From NCBI GenBank assembly GCA_001567505.1, contig LLEU01000017.1, positions 1-64,000 on the forward strand: DNA of 64,000 bases. The letters are read 5' to 3'. Source of the DNA: Acidobacteria bacterium OLB17. Lineage in GTDB: Bacteria; Acidobacteriota; Blastocatellia; Pyrinomonadales; Pyrinomonadaceae. The translations under genes were made by a program, and so were the position numbers. The notes beneath the pieces are model-generated. The model searched no databases and had not been told where the DNA came from. It saw only the letters and a list, made by a program, of their open reading frames with translations. Shown here one piece after another: positions 35,836 to 46,062 of the stretch; the stretch's first letter is position 1, and the number at the start of each line of letters is the position of its first letter.

Positions 35836-38300
35836 CTAGAAGCTCTTCTTGAAAAGGTACGAGGCCTTTATGAAGAACGTGCGGCCGTTGCCGTGGAAGC
35901 CCGGCTCGAACTGGCCCGTGTACGGATTGCGTCCGTTGTAGGTCATATCGTCGCTGTAGCCGACATAGAGGGCGGTTCCGGGCTTCGGCGTCCAACCGGC
36001 GACGATCTGCGGGCGAAAACGCTGCGTAAGCGTCGAGTAATCGAGCCTCGCCCTGATCCAGGTGCTTCGCGTGAACTGGTACGTCGTCCGCGAGCTGAAG
36101 ATGTTGTCGTCAAAGGCGATCAAGCCGGTATCATCGCGACGCAGGCGATTCTTGGTGAAATTCAGCTGCGTTTGGATGGCCGCCGTTGGCTGATATCGGA
36201 TCGAAGCGTCGATGAAGATCGAATGTCCGGGGCCGGGATCGAGTGGTGCGTTCTGCCCGTAGGTCTGAGCCGCGTAGCTCGCACGCAGGAACTTGCCGGC
36301 GCCGAAATCGTAGTCCATCGCTCCCCAAGTGCTGTCCAGCATCAGCCCGAACGAGAGCTGCTTCATCGGCGTCGAAGAAGCGCGGAACTGGATGGCGGAG
36401 AACGTGGAAGAACGCTCGCTGCTCGGGCCAAAGAACGCACCGGCCTGCGTCAGCCCTCGTTTCGGGCCGAACTCGTGTTCGAAGATGCGCTCGTACCCGT
36501 TCTGCAAGGTCAGTGTGAGCGAGGTGTTCTTCTGAAGCGAAAGGCCGCCGCGTATCTCGGTCTGCCTGTTCTGCGAGCGGCCGCTCCAGTCGTACTTGAT
36601 GTTTGAAAAGAAGGCGATCTGTTTCGAGACGATCGCGCTCTTCGGTTTCGGGTCCGTGCGGTACCTCATGAACGTTCCCGCCTCGTTCGTGTCTGTGCGG
36701 TCCGTAAAGCCGACGTCGGCCCGATAGTCGCGCGACTTCCGGTCAGAAGGAAGTTTATAAGGAAATTCCTTCCGGCGCGTTCGAGCCAGGCGAGGTAACC
36801 AACGCCGTTGCCCGTTCGATAGAAGGCGTTGTCGCGGTTCGGATCGTAGAAGTAACCGCGTGTGTGCGTGCCGATCACCTGGAACTCGGAGACCGTCTTC
36901 GAGTTCAGCCGAAGCCGGCCGTCGAACCCGGCGGTGTGATTATGCCGATCGACAAAGTTGTAGGTCGTCGAAAAGAGTCCGACGTTGCTCTCTTTGCCGA
37001 TATCACGCTTGAACCTGAAGACGCCGATGTCCGCGTTCTCGTCGATGACCCGTCCGGCGGGACAGTATCGGAAAGGATCGCCGGGATTCATATTGCGGCA
37101 GACGGCGTAGCTCTCGCGTTCGTCCTTCGAGAAGTTCCCGGGGCCGTTGTCGCTTGCGTACATCAGCCCGAACGTGTTCTTGCCGCGGCGTCCCGTGAGC
37201 TTTGCGGCAATGTCCGGATCGATGATGCTCCGCGTATTGACAAGATTCATCGGGCTGTTGAATATGTCGATGCGTTCGAGGAAGAACGGGCGTTTCTCGG
37301 GGTAGAAGATCGGGAATCGCTGGTTCGCGGCGGTCACGGGTGCATCGGCCTCGACCTGTGCGAAATCGGGATTGTAGGCGAAATCGAGCGTGACGGTCGG
37401 CGTGATCCCGAACTTGGCCGTAAAGCCGATATCGGCCTTGACGCCGTCATTCACGTAGCGGCCGTTCGGATCGCCGTTGAAAGTGTATCGGGAACGGCGT
37501 CCCGATTGGCTCAAGGTCACGGTCGGCGTGATCTCGAGGGTTCGCTTCGTCTCGATGCCTTCGATGCCCGTGATGTGGCCGGCCTTGCTCAGGCTGCCCG
37601 AACGGCTGCGGTCGTCCGGCATCCACGAGTCAAGCTCGTTGTTGTTCCATTTCGCACGTCGCCAGAGGTGAAGTCCCCACTGCTTTCCTTTGCCGACCTC
37701 GTAACGCAGCGACTGGAACGGAATGGCGATCTCGACCGTGTAGCCGTCATTTGTGACGACGCCCTTTGATTCCATCACGAGATCGACGCTGTAATCCTCG
37801 CCGTTCGACTCGGAAAAGGTGCCGTCGGCCTGGATGCCCAGCGGATTGAAGAAGAGTGCGTAGGCACGCTGTTGATCATTGAAAGTGTCGATGAACATCC
37901 CGACGTAATCATCGTCGAAGATGGCGTCGCGCCGAGCGACACTCGCGCGTATCTTGTCCTTTGCTTGGGTCACGCGAAAGGCGATGTAGAGCGTCGTTTT
38001 GTCGTAGGCCATCAACGCCTCGACGGGGCTGCTCGGGGCGATATTATCGCCCGGCTGCGTTTGGACAAAATCCGAGAATCGGGCGGCCGTCTGCCAAGCG
38101 GCATCATTCAGGACGCCGTCGATCACGGGCTTTGACTCGACGCGCGGAATGTTGACAGGAGCGGTCTTGACCGCAGCGTTCACAGGTGTGTTCTTCTCGG
38201 GCGCAGGTGAGTTCGCTGCGACGGTATCGGGACTTGTTTGCGCAGATGCCAACTGTGCAATGCTTACTAGGACCGACAAACTGAGTATGATCGCCTTCAT
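35836..38300 (-). CDS. DUF5916 outer-membrane protein with CBM9-like domain, frameshifted as assembled
   Basis: Two frames give one ~820-residue exported protein. It starts with a signal peptide (IILSLSVLVSIAQLASAQ), then a CBM9/DOMON-like domain (PVIDGVLNDAAWQTAARFSDF, YIAFRVTQAKDKIRA, DDYVGMFIDTFNDQQRAYALFFNPLG). The large C-terminal part has alternating beta strands (FDGRLRLNSKTVSEFQVIG, WIRARLDYSTLTQRFRPQIVAGW) ending in Phe, as in outer-membrane barrels. At ~36,735 the first frame is replaced by another (DYRADVGFTDRTDTNEAG then MRYRTDPKPK). Family members often sit beside proteases or transport genes; no function is established. Confidence 0.85.
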
Positions 38301-38531
38301 ATATTATGTGGAGGCCGGTCGTAAGATCAGGGTGAAACGCGCCGCGGCTCTCGGATAAGAAGAATGAAAGTAGAGCCTGCCGACGTTCTTTGTTCGCGGA
38401 CTTGAAAAGCGAGCGAGCATTTGTAACGGCCTCGGAATGATAAACACCGCAAGAGGGAGGTATGTGACAAGGGAGCCTAAAAAAATTTTTGAAAAAGGAT
38501 GCGGCGTGCTAAGCTTTGATACTTTGCGACT

Positions 38532-40337
38532 ATGAAGATAAGGTGGCGTTTTGGGGTAATTGCAGGGCTCTTTCTTGCCGTTTTCTCGCTATATCCGCAG
38601 TTGAATCTGATCTATCTGCGCGGCGGCGAATATAACGGCCACTATGCCTACAATGACATCGACGAGGTCGCGTACGCGTCCTACGTCACGGCCCTTATCG
38701 ACGGCCGCCCGCGACGCAACGATCCCTATACGGGCCGAGACGATTCCGCTCAACATCCGCAGCCGGAATCGCTCTTTTCGATACAGTTCGCGGCGCCGTA
38801 CACGATCGCGATACCCGCGAGGATCCTTGGGATCGGGACGCCGTGGGCTTTGACGATCGCCGGTGCGATCGCCGCTTTCCTTGCGGCCTTTCTAGTTTTC
38901 TGGATCGCCCGTAAGTTGATAGAGAATGACTGGTTCGCCATGACGGCAAGCCTCGTCACGCTTGTCGGCGGGGCCGTCTTCGCGGGCGAAGGTGCGATGA
39001 GCGAGGTCTTCTTTGACGGGTTCTCGTATCCGTATTTTCCGGGCTTTCGGCGCTACATTCCCGCACTTGCGTTCCCGGCCTTCTTCCTCTTTGTCGGCGT
39101 GATCTACAGGCTTGCGGCAAGGGATGACGAGAAGAAGAACGCTGCGTGGACGAATGCGGCACTAGCGATCGCCGCGTTCGCCTTTTGCGTCTTTTCGTAT
39201 TTTTACGTCTGGACGGCCGCTCTCGCATGGGCGGGCTGCTTCGGCCTGCTCGTTGTCATTTTCAGGATGGACCTCGTGAAGCGGTCTTGGTTTTTCCTTG
39301 GAACTGCTGCGGCCGGATGCGCGGCGGCATTGATCCCGTACGCGATCCTGCTTTCGAACCGCTCGGCAACAATGGACGATGTGCAGCTATTGTCGGCGAC
39401 GCACGTGCCGGACCTGACGCGTCCGCCGGAGTACGTAGCGGCGTTGGTCGTGATCGCGTTGATCGTCGGCATCCTCGGACGGATCATCGACGTTCGGGAC
39501 ACGAAGGTGCTCTTTGTGCTGTCGCTCGCCCTGAGCGTTTTTGTGCTCTTTAATCAGCAGATACTGACGGGCAGATCGCTGCAGCCGATCCATTATCAGG
39601 TCTTCATCGGGAATTACGTTGCTGGCCTCGCGTTCATTTTGGCGATCGGGCTGTTCTTTAGGGCCGATCGGCCGCAGCTGCGGAAAGCACTGAGTGTGAC
39701 GGCTGCCGCGATCTCGCTGATTGCGGTGTTCTGGGGCTTTGTTGAGTGCTTCTATACGGTTCGTGTGCTTGACGACGTCAACGTGCTGCGGGACCAGGCG
39801 TATCCCATCGAGAAGCGCTTACGCGAGATCGGTGTCGGCGACAGCGACGCCCACTCGAAGGTGATCCTTCCTTTTGATATCGCGGTCGGTGACGACCTTC
39901 CGACAGTTGCTCCCCAAGGCGTCCTTTGGGCTCGGCATCAGCACGTCTTTGCCGGCGTTTCGTGGCAGGAGAACAAGGAACGTTACTACCAATATCTTTA
40001 CTATACGGGCGTCGATCCGGAGCAGCTCGCCGCCTCGATGAAGTCCGGACGCGATTTCGTTTCCGTGATCGCTCTGTTCGGCTGGGGCCGGCATACGGAC
40101 CGTTTGAGTGCCGAATACAAGCCGCTCACATTCGCCGAACTCGACCACGAAGTTTCGCTTTACCGAGCATATATTGCCGGTTTTGATCCTCGAACCGCCG
40201 GGAATCGGCCTGCCGATTTCGCCCTCGTTCGGGCCGACGAAGAGCCGGACTGGACGAACGTGGACAAGTGGTATTCACGTGACGAAGGCGAGCGGATAGG
40301 GGATTTTGTTCTTTATCGCCTGCAATTGAGGCAATAA
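38532..40337 (+). CDS. Polytopic membrane protein, GT-C-like glycosyltransferase candidate
   Basis: 601 residues with about ten transmembrane segments in the first two thirds and a ~190-residue soluble C-terminal domain. The first loop (residues ~25-80) holds several acidic residues (NDIDEVAYASYV, DPYTGRDDS), the location of catalytic Asp/Glu in GT-C glycosyltransferases that use lipid-phosphate sugars, and Gly/Tyr-rich loops follow. I do not recognise the family, so the transferase role is inference. It is divergent from the DUF5916 gene with a 231 bp gap that contains an A/T-rich run (38,483-38,500). Confidence 0.6.
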   Translation: MKIRWRFGVIAGLFLAVFSLYPQLNLIYLRGGEYNGHYAYNDIDEVAYASYVTALIDGRPRRNDPYTGRDDSAQHPQPESLFSIQFAAPYTIAIPARILGIGTPWALTIAGAIAAFLAAFLVFWIARKLIENDWFAMTASLVTLVGGAVFAGEGAMSEVFFDGFSYPYFPGFRRYIPALAFPAFFLFVGVIYRLAARDDEKKNAAWTNAALAIAAFAFCVFSYFYVWTAALAWAGCFGLLVVIFRMDLVKRSWFFLGTAAAGCAAALIPYAILLSNRSATMDDVQLLSATHVPDLTRPPEYVAALVVIALIVGILGRIIDVRDTKVLFVLSLALSVFVLFNQQILTGRSLQPIHYQVFIGNYVAGLAFILAIGLFFRADRPQLRKALSVTAAAISLIAVFWGFVECFYTVRVLDDVNVLRDQAYPIEKRLREIGVGDSDAHSKVILPFDIAVGDDLPTVAPQGVLWARHQHVFAGVSWQENKERYYQYLYYTGVDPEQLAASMKSGRDFVSVIALFGWGRHTDRLSAEYKPLTFAELDHEVSLYRAYIAGFDPRTAGNRPADFALVRADEEPDWTNVDKWYSRDEGERIGDFVLYRLQLRQ

Positions 40338-40340
40338 AAA

Positions 40341-40363
40341 AGCCGCTTCAAAAAGAAGCGGCT
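40341..40363 (-). terminator. Rho-independent terminator
   Basis: A perfect 9 bp stem (AGCCGCTTC / GAAGCGGCT) with a 5-base loop. On the minus strand it is followed by a T-tract (six T), so it ends the transcript of the small gene at 40401-40649. Read on the plus strand the stem also follows the membrane protein stop by 3 bp but lacks a T-tract. Confidence 0.8.
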
Positions 40364-40400
40364 CGAGGTTGTATTACTGTTTGAATTAAGTATTGCTATT

Positions 40401-40649
40401 CTAGGCGGCCAGGCGGTCATTCGATGTTTCCGCGAAGACCCGCCTTCCGTTGATCGCGTCGTCAATGATCTCTCGGACGGCTGATGCATCAGGGTTCACG
40501 TCCATCCTCGCGCATGCACGAAGATGTCGGATAATGCCCTCAGTTGCGATCTCAAGCGTATCGCCGGTAAGTTTTGTGTATCGGCGTGCCTGTATGTGGT
40601 CGATCTGCAGTACTCTGTCCTGCAGTGTGATTGGTCTAGCTGCTGCCAC
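40401..40649 (-). CDS. Small uncharacterised protein, GTG start
   Basis: 82 residues from a GTG at 40647-40649, which has a strong AAGGAG (40659-40664) nine bases upstream. The frame is open to 40877 with an ATG at 40811, but that longer form has no ribosome binding site. The protein is basic/acidic mixed, with ITLQDRVLQIDHIQARRYTKL and a helical end (SAVREIIDDAINGRRVF). No family recognised; no signal peptide. Confidence 0.6.
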   Translation of the reverse strand: MAAARPITLQDRVLQIDHIQARRYTKLTGDTLEIATEGIIRHLRACARMDVNPDASAVREIIDDAINGRRVFAETSNDRLAA

Positions 40650-40865
40650 TGTTATGTTCTCCTTCTGTGATAAACGGCCTTGCGGTATAAAAAGATCAGG
40701 CAAGGCCAAAAGCTGAACGCGCACGGGTACTCTTCCCGAGCCAATTGGTACCGTTTCCGGTTTCAACTCAACTTGTGAACCAATGATATCAAATAAACCT
40801 TGCCGTGTCATCACTTTTTTTGCCCGGATCCGGGTCAAAATGCGGTCAAAATGCAAAAAAGTGAA

Positions 40866-40894
40866 AGGCCCGTACATACAAGATGCACGGGCCT
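40866..40894 (-). terminator. Rho-independent terminator after the HU gene
   Basis: AGGCCCGT (40866-40873) pairs with ACGGGCCT (40887-40894) around a 13-base loop. On the minus strand the stem is followed by TTTCACTTTTTT. On the plus strand a T5 run (40900-40904) also follows, so it may work both ways. Confidence 0.65.
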
Positions 40895-40907
40895 CTATGT
40901 TTTTGGC

Positions 40908-40921
40908 TACCCTATAGGGTA
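40908..40921. repeat. 14 bp perfect palindrome TACCCTATAGGGTA
   Basis: A fully symmetric 14-mer directly behind the stop codon of the HU gene and in front of its terminator. It could be a protein binding site or an RNA hairpin element; nothing else supports either. Confidence 0.4.
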
Positions 40922-40922
40922 T

Positions 40923-41204
40923 TTATGCCACGGAATCTTTCATTGCCTTGCCGAGAGAGAACTTGACAGTCGTCTTTGCGGGGATCTTGATGGTAGCGCC
41001 GGTCGCGGGATTGCGTCCTTCGCGGGCCTTTCGATGCGTCTTCTTGAGCTTGCCGAAGCCGGGAACGGTAAATTCCCCGTTCTTTTTAACTTCTTTGACG
41101 GCCATCTCTGCAAGAGCGTCGAACATGCCCTTGACATCAGCTTTTTTGCAGCCGCATTTCTCGGCGAGGGCGTTAACAATTTCCGTTTGGGTCATACGAG
41201 CCAT
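40923..41204 (-). CDS. HU-family nucleoid DNA-binding protein
   Basis: 93 residues with the HU/IHF fold: TQTEIVNALAEKCGCKKADVKG, FDALAEMAVKEVKKNGEFTVPGFGKLKKTHRKA, and the DNA-binding arm REGRNPATGATIKIPAKTTVKFSLGKAMKD. The arm has the usual RNPxTG tip. It binds and bends DNA non-specifically. The ATG at 41204 is used; a second in-frame ATG lies three codons later. A GGAGG (about 14 nt upstream) is a rather distant ribosome binding site. The tRNA-Pro gene lies 140 bp upstream on the same strand. Confidence 0.96.
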   Translation of the reverse strand: MARMTQTEIVNALAEKCGCKKADVKGMFDALAEMAVKEVKKNGEFTVPGFGKLKKTHRKAREGRNPATGATIKIPAKTTVKFSLGKAMKDSVA

Positions 41205-41341
41205 AAGTTTTTAAGTAACCTCCAAATTTGGTTGTGTAATAGAATCCCTTGAAATAAGGATCACGTTTGGATCCGGCAGCGAGCGACTCCTCGATCCGGA
41301 GCCATCGATGAATCGCACCTCTAAAGCCGCCATCGGCCGAA

Positions 41342-41418
41342 TGGTCGGGGCGGCAAGATTCGAACTTGCGGCCTCACGGTCCCAAACCGTGCGCACTACC
41401 AGGCTGTGCTACGCCCCG
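41342..41418 (-). tRNA. tRNA-Pro (anticodon TGG), CCA encoded
   Basis: The 77-nt minus-strand sequence starts CGGGGCG and ends CGCCCCG-A-CCA, a perfect 7 bp acceptor stem with encoded CCA. The anticodon arm reads CACGG-TTTGGGA-CCGTG, giving TGG (proline). A standard T arm (GCAAG-TTCGAAT-CTTGC) and a D arm with GGTAG are present. A good promoter lies just upstream. tRNA genes are common integration sites, but I see no element next to this one. Confidence 0.97.
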
Positions 41419-41453
41419 CGAGGTTTCATCTTGGGAACGAATCCAAGTGTCGG

Positions 41454-41482
41454 ATTTTAAGGCTAGAGCGGGCTTAGGTCAA
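41454..41482 (-). promoter_or_regulatory. Sigma-70 promoter of tRNA-Pro
   Basis: On the minus strand TTGACC (41477-41482), 17 bp spacer, TAAAAT (41454-41459). The start point should be near 41447, about 29 nt before the mature tRNA. The -35 overlaps the stop region of the rdgB gene. Confidence 0.7.
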
Positions 41483-42096
41483 GTCAAATTGCCAAAAAAG
41501 GTGCGTAAATACGGGATTATTTGCAAAAGTGCCCTTCCGCGATGACTTAGAGCCCCTTTTTCGGCCGAGGTCATTTCCGCGAACGAGATCGAAAAGCCGT
41601 CAGGGACGAAGATCGGATCGTAGCCGAAACCACCGACTCCGCGAGGTTCTTCGGCAACGACGCCTCGGACCACGCCTTCGGTTTCGGCGATCAAGCTGCC
41701 GTCCGGTGCAGCGAACGCTACCGCGCACGAGAACCGAGCAGCACGCGATGCGATACCGCTTGCGCCTATTTCACGTAAGATCATCTCGATCTTCGCATCA
41801 AAGGACGTCGTCGCACCGCCGTAACGTGCGGAGAGGACGCCCGGCCGCCATCCGAGAGCTTCGACCTCGAAACCGGAATCGTCGGCGAGCGTCGGCATTT
41901 GTGAATGGCGTGCGTATGCAACTGCTTTCAACCGGGCGTTCTCCGCGAATGTCGATCCGGATTCCTCGACGTCGGCAAGCGATGCAAGATCGGCGAGTGA
42001 AATGACCTCTATGTTCAGCCCGCGAAGCATCTCGGAGAGTTCAGCGACCTTGCCGCGATTTTTCGTTCCTAGGAGAAGGCGCTTGCTGCTGTTCAT
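41479..42096 (-). CDS. rdgB: XTP/dITP diphosphatase (RdgB/HAM1 family)
   Basis: From the ATG at 42094-42096 the protein is 205 residues. Family blocks are [88 protein letters not shown] and [14 protein letters not shown]. It removes inosine and xanthosine triphosphates from the nucleotide pool. The open frame extends to 42243 but the extra 49 residues are not family-like. Confidence 0.95.
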   Translation of the reverse strand: MNSSKRLLLGTKNRGKVAELSEMLRGLNIEVISLADLASLADVEESGSTFAENARLKAVAYARHSQMPTLADDSGFEVEALGWRPGVLSARYGGATTSFDAKIEMILREIGASGIASRAARFSCAVAFAAPDGSLIAETEGVVRGVVAEEPRGVGGFGYDPIFVPDGFSISFAEMTSAEKGALSHRGRALLQIIPYLRTFFGNLT

Positions 42097-42242
42097 CTTA
42101 AACTGCCACTCGAAATGATATTCTTGTTGCCAAAACTGTCCATAAATTGCGATAATTGATTGCGACGCGTTTACGGCGTGTCGTCCGCTATTTCCGAATT
42201 TCCCTTTCCCCGCCGTATTCTTGACGGGAAGAAGATAATACA

Positions 42243-43536
42243 TTGACTATCGCATCTATCGAGAACGACGTCGAAGCCCTCGTTTCTGACGCTGGATTTG
42301 CCGCTCTAGCCAACGGTGTCCCACCCGTGCGTGTGAACGTAAGGCAGACGCTGCTTGAGGCCGCCCGATGGCTGGGCGGGATCGATGCTTTTGCGTCGGC
42401 CGGCGGCCGTCCGTTCGCCGACTTGCGCACGGGAATGGCCGACCCGAATCTTCGCCGGGAGGCGAGGATCCTGCAGCTTGCGCTTCGCCGGTGTTCGCAC
42501 AATTTGTTCACCGTGCTCCTGCAGTTAAAAGACGGCGACAGTCCGGCGGCAGATCTTTTCGGGTCTAGCCGATCCTCGCTCACGGACCTTTCAAGGTCGA
42601 TCCGCGGAGAACTCTTTCGCCTGAACGCCGCTCTTCGCAGTGATACTATCACGGCCGCGGAATTTCGTTTTCTTGTTGACGCCTTGCTCGAGGCCTTACG
42701 TTCGGAACCAGCGTATACGAACCTGGTATCACTGGTTGATCGAGAGACGACGGACAATTTGCCGCGGACGGTGGCGGCGTTTGTTCAGGGCCGCGAACCG
42801 TCTCCGATCATAGATACGATCGCACTTTTCGGGCGCATTCTCGCGGTACTAGACCTCGTCGGCGGTATGCTCGAGCGGGACGAGCCCTTAAAGCCGGCAG
42901 TCATTCTATTTACAAAAGTTCATGCGATGACCGGTGACCTGATCGAGCGGCTGAACAGGCGTGTGCAGCGTTTGGGCGAGGCCGGCGGCCCGGTTGCCGA
43001 TTCGCTCGACGGCGCGTCCTACATCGCGGCGGTCGAGATCAAGAAGGCGGTCGCACAGGAGCTTCTTGGCATCATGGGCACGCGGTCGCCGGTTGGCGTT
43101 TATGCTCGAACCGAGGCAGCGTACGCACAGTTAAGCGAAAGTTTTCAGCAGATCGTGACGGTATTGTCGCGTGAGCTCGACATCGGTCGATCCGAACGCA
43201 ATGTTCCCGAACTTTGCTGCGAAACTCGAATATTCTCTGCTCCTGCGTCAGGAGCTCAATATCCTAGCAAAGTTGTCTCGTGCTGCCGAGGAAAATTGCG
43301 AGAAGAAAACGACCGATGCGCTGAATGAGAAGTTAAAGGAATTTACGGAAAACTCGATCCGTTTCTTGTTCTATAAGGATATCGAGACATTCGAGCGTTT
43401 CGTTGAAGAGATCCGTCTGACACGTCAAACAAAGGACCTAGTGCCGATCATTCACCGCTTCGGTGCCTACGTGGAGACGCTTTTTGCACAGGTGAGTATG
43501 CGTTCGGTGCTCGAAGGCCATCCATTCGAACGCTAA
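42243..43536 (+). CDS. Uncharacterised helical protein, frameshifted near 43,190
   Basis: A TTG start at 42243 preceded by a GAAGAAG purine run begins a ~430-residue, all-helical protein with no signal peptide (LEAARWLGGIDAFASAGG, LQLALRRCSHNLFTVLLQL, FLVDALLEALRSEP). The first frame ends with a nonsense tail; near 43,180-43,200 the coding moves to the frame that ends at 43536 (DPNAMFPNFAAKLEYSLLLRQ, IRFLFYKDIETFERFVEEIR). No family recognised. It may be a cytosolic scaffold. It is divergent from rdgB. Confidence 0.65.
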
Positions 43537-43542
43537 AAAAGC

Positions 43543-46062
43543 CTACTGCGAACGAAGCGTCGCCAGCGGCCGTTGGAAGAGGACGTCAAAGCTCGCCGCG
43601 ACCCCGACGATGCTGACGAGAGCTGCTGTAGCAAGCACACCTACGGCGAACACGAAAGGATCGAATCTCCAACCGATATCCATCAAATATCGGCAGACCA
43701 CCCAAGACATCAAGGCCGCGAATACGGCCCCAAGAAGGCCCGCTAGTGAGCCGACAACCGCATACTCCGCAAAGAGCATTAACGCGAGTTGTCGGCGGCC
43801 GGCACCGAGTGCCTTCAGGATCGAGTGCTCGTAAACGCGTTGCGACTTTGTGAGAGCGATCGAGCCAATGAGGATCATCACACCACTTAGGGTCACGAAG
43901 CCGCCGATGACCGAGATCGCAAGTACGAAGTTCGCGATCAGCTTACGAACTGCCGTCAGCACGTCGTCAACATCGATCACCTGGACATTCGGGAAGGCCT
44001 CAACTGCTGCACGCAGAAGCTTTTGCCGAATGAGCGACGGCGTGTGCTTCAGAATGCTGGCGGCAAAGGTCTGTGGTGCGGTCTCGAGAGTTCCGGGCCT
44101 GAAAACAAAGACGAATGCGGTGCGCGCCTGCTTAAGATCGACATCGCGGATATTCGCGACCCTCGCCGTGATCGGCCGCCCCGAGATCTCGAACGTTACC
44201 GAATCGCCGGCGGTGACCTTCAGCCTCCTTGCCATATTCTGCTCGACCGACACCTGCGGTTCATCCGTCCGTTCCGGCCACCATCTTCCGTCGATGACCC
44301 TTTCATTCGGTTCGAGTTCCTTACGAGAAGTTATGGCGAATTCGCGGCCGATCTGGCCCGATTGCCGTCTGACATCACGATCGCTCCAATCGATCGGCTC
44401 ACCATTGACATACGCGAGTCGAGCACGCGTGATGGCGACGATCTCGGGCTTTTCGGCGGTCCGGCTTTCGATCATTGCGGCGATCTCATCGACTTGGCTT
44501 CGTTGAATATCAACAAAGAAAAGACTCGGAAGCTTGTTCCGCTCGGAGAGGTCAAATTCGTTCAGGAGATTTCCGGCGATCATCTGCACGCCGAGTACAA
44601 CGAAAGCACCGAGGCCGACGGTCAGCAGGACAACGCGTGTCTGGTTGCCCGGCCTGTGTAGAGAATTGATCGCCTGCCGCAAGGCGAACCACGGAGCACG
44701 CCTTGCCTTCCGAAGAAAGTATGTAAGCGTCCCGGCCGCTGCGTAAAGTACGGCGGCCGCCGCTGCCAAGCCGACAAGAAAGTAAGCTCCGACCTTGAAC
44801 GAACCCGCCTGCCAGACGGCTAGGAAAAGCAGGCCCGCGATCATCGCCGCCCCGATCGCCCATTTCGATCGGTCGAGCCGGTTGATCGACTGATTGTTTG
44901 CGTCGTGAAGGAGCACTTTCGGCCGGATGGTCCTGATCTGAACGAGCGGCAATGCCGAGAAGAGAAGTGAGACGGCAAGGCCTAGAAATATACCTTGGAA
45001 GGCTGTCTCAAGTGGGACGGACGCCGAGATCTTTTCCGGCAAGCTCTCGGAAAAGGCCCATTTGACGACGTATAACGCGCCCTGAGCAAGCAGTGTCCCG
45101 AACAGGCTTCCGACAAGACCGAGTGCGAGGATCTGAAGAAGATACACGCCGATCACTCGTTTTCCGGATGCGCCGAGACATTTTAGAATGGCGATCGTCT
45201 TGCGTTTTTGCTCGACGAACGCACGCGCGACATTCCAGATGCCGATCCCGCCGAGTACGAGGATCAAGAGTCCGGTGAGCGCCAAATGATCTTCCATTCG
45301 CGTGAATTGTTCGCCTAGGTTTTCCTGCTGCTCGCGATAGCTCGCCACGGTCACTGCATCGCCTTCCAGCGCTTTCCGCAATGCGGCGGCCAAGGCCGTA
45401 GGGTCTCCCGAGGTGCGAAAGAGGAGGTGCCGGCGGACGCGGGCTGTTTGTGCTAGGCCCGTTGCGTCAAAAGCCGATCTTTCTAGATAGACGCGACCCG
45501 CGAAACGCATTCCGCTCGTGCCGCCCGGCTCTTCGGCGAAAATGCCGTTGATCGTGAACTCGTTCTCGCCGATCTTGATCTTCTCTCCGACGCCGACGCC
45601 CAGGTCTTCGGCGGTCAACTGTGAGATCACCGCACCTTTGTTCGCAAGGAGCGAAGGCCGGAATCCTGTCCCGTCCGCCAGGCGAAATTCACCGACAAGC
45701 GGAAAGCTGTCCGTGACTCCCCGAAGATCCACGAACTTGACCGCTTGTTTTCCGGGATCGGACGGGCGTGCCATGACCTGTGCCGTCATCGTCTCGCTTT
45801 GGCCGTTGACGATGCCGAAGGCCGCTATCTCGGACTCGATCTTTTGGAGTACGGCAGGCGAAAGCTCGTTCGTTGAAGAAATATCAATGTCCGCCGTCAG
45901 CAAGGCCCTGACATCGGTCGCCACGACGGCCTTCAGATTCTTTATGAGCGAGCGAAGAGCGACGACCGAGCCGACGCCGATCGCGATCGCAAGGAACGAC
46001 ACCAGAAGGCGCCGTGAAGACGAGGGAAGCTCGCGGGCCGTAAGTGTCAGAACGAAGCTCAT
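43543..46062 (-). CDS. ABC transporter permease, FtsX-like (YbbP type)
   Basis: 839 residues with ten or so membrane segments in the MacB/FtsX arrangement: an N-terminal helix (LLVSFLAIAIGVGSVVALRSL), a large periplasmic domain, a set of helices (LLILVLGGIGIWNVARAFVEQ, ILALGLVGSLFGTLLAQGALYV), a second periplasmic domain and a C-terminal set (VIGGFVTLSGVMILIGSIALTKSQ, YAVVGSLAGLLGAVFAALMSWVVC). It pairs with the ATPase 46059-46739. Together with the divergent SGNH esterase it recalls the tesA-ybbA-ybbP neighbourhood of E. coli, in which the permease is proposed to move lipid-related substrates. Confidence 0.92.
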   Translation of the reverse strand: MSFVLTLTARELPSSSRRLLVSFLAIAIGVGSVVALRSLIKNLKAVVATDVRALLTADIDISSTNELSPAVLQKIESEIAAFGIVNGQSETMTAQVMARPSDPGKQAVKFVDLRGVTDSFPLVGEFRLADGTGFRPSLLANKGAVISQLTAEDLGVGVGEKIKIGENEFTINGIFAEEPGGTSGMRFAGRVYLERSAFDATGLAQTARVRRHLLFRTSGDPTALAAALRKALEGDAVTVASYREQQENLGEQFTRMEDHLALTGLLILVLGGIGIWNVARAFVEQKRKTIAILKCLGASGKRVIGVYLLQILALGLVGSLFGTLLAQGALYVVKWAFSESLPEKISASVPLETAFQGIFLGLAVSLLFSALPLVQIRTIRPKVLLHDANNQSINRLDRSKWAIGAAMIAGLLFLAVWQAGSFKVGAYFLVGLAAAAAVLYAAAGTLTYFLRKARRAPWFALRQAINSLHRPGNQTRVVLLTVGLGAFVVLGVQMIAGNLLNEFDLSERNKLPSLFFVDIQRSQVDEIAAMIESRTAEKPEIVAITRARLAYVNGEPIDWSDRDVRRQSGQIGREFAITSRKELEPNERVIDGRWWPERTDEPQVSVEQNMARRLKVTAGDSVTFEISGRPITARVANIRDVDLKQARTAFVFVFRPGTLETAPQTFAASILKHTPSLIRQKLLRAAVEAFPNVQVIDVDDVLTAVRKLIANFVLAISVIGGFVTLSGVMILIGSIALTKSQRVYEHSILKALGAGRRQLALMLFAEYAVVGSLAGLLGAVFAALMSWVVCRYLMDIGWRFDPFVFAVGVLATAALVSIVGVAASFDVLFQRPLATLRSQ

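Noticed and set aside
35596..36606. 336-codon plus-strand ORF over the repeat cluster
   Set aside because: It starts in palindromic repeats and continues antisense to the DUF5916 barrel.
36864..37769. 301-codon plus-strand ORF inside the DUF5916 gene
   Set aside because: Antisense shadow of a gene with clear domain signatures; no ribosome binding site or family.
41342..41418. tRNA-Pro as the attachment site of the mobile element
   Set aside because: It is 23 kb from the inferred element end and both flanks are host genes.
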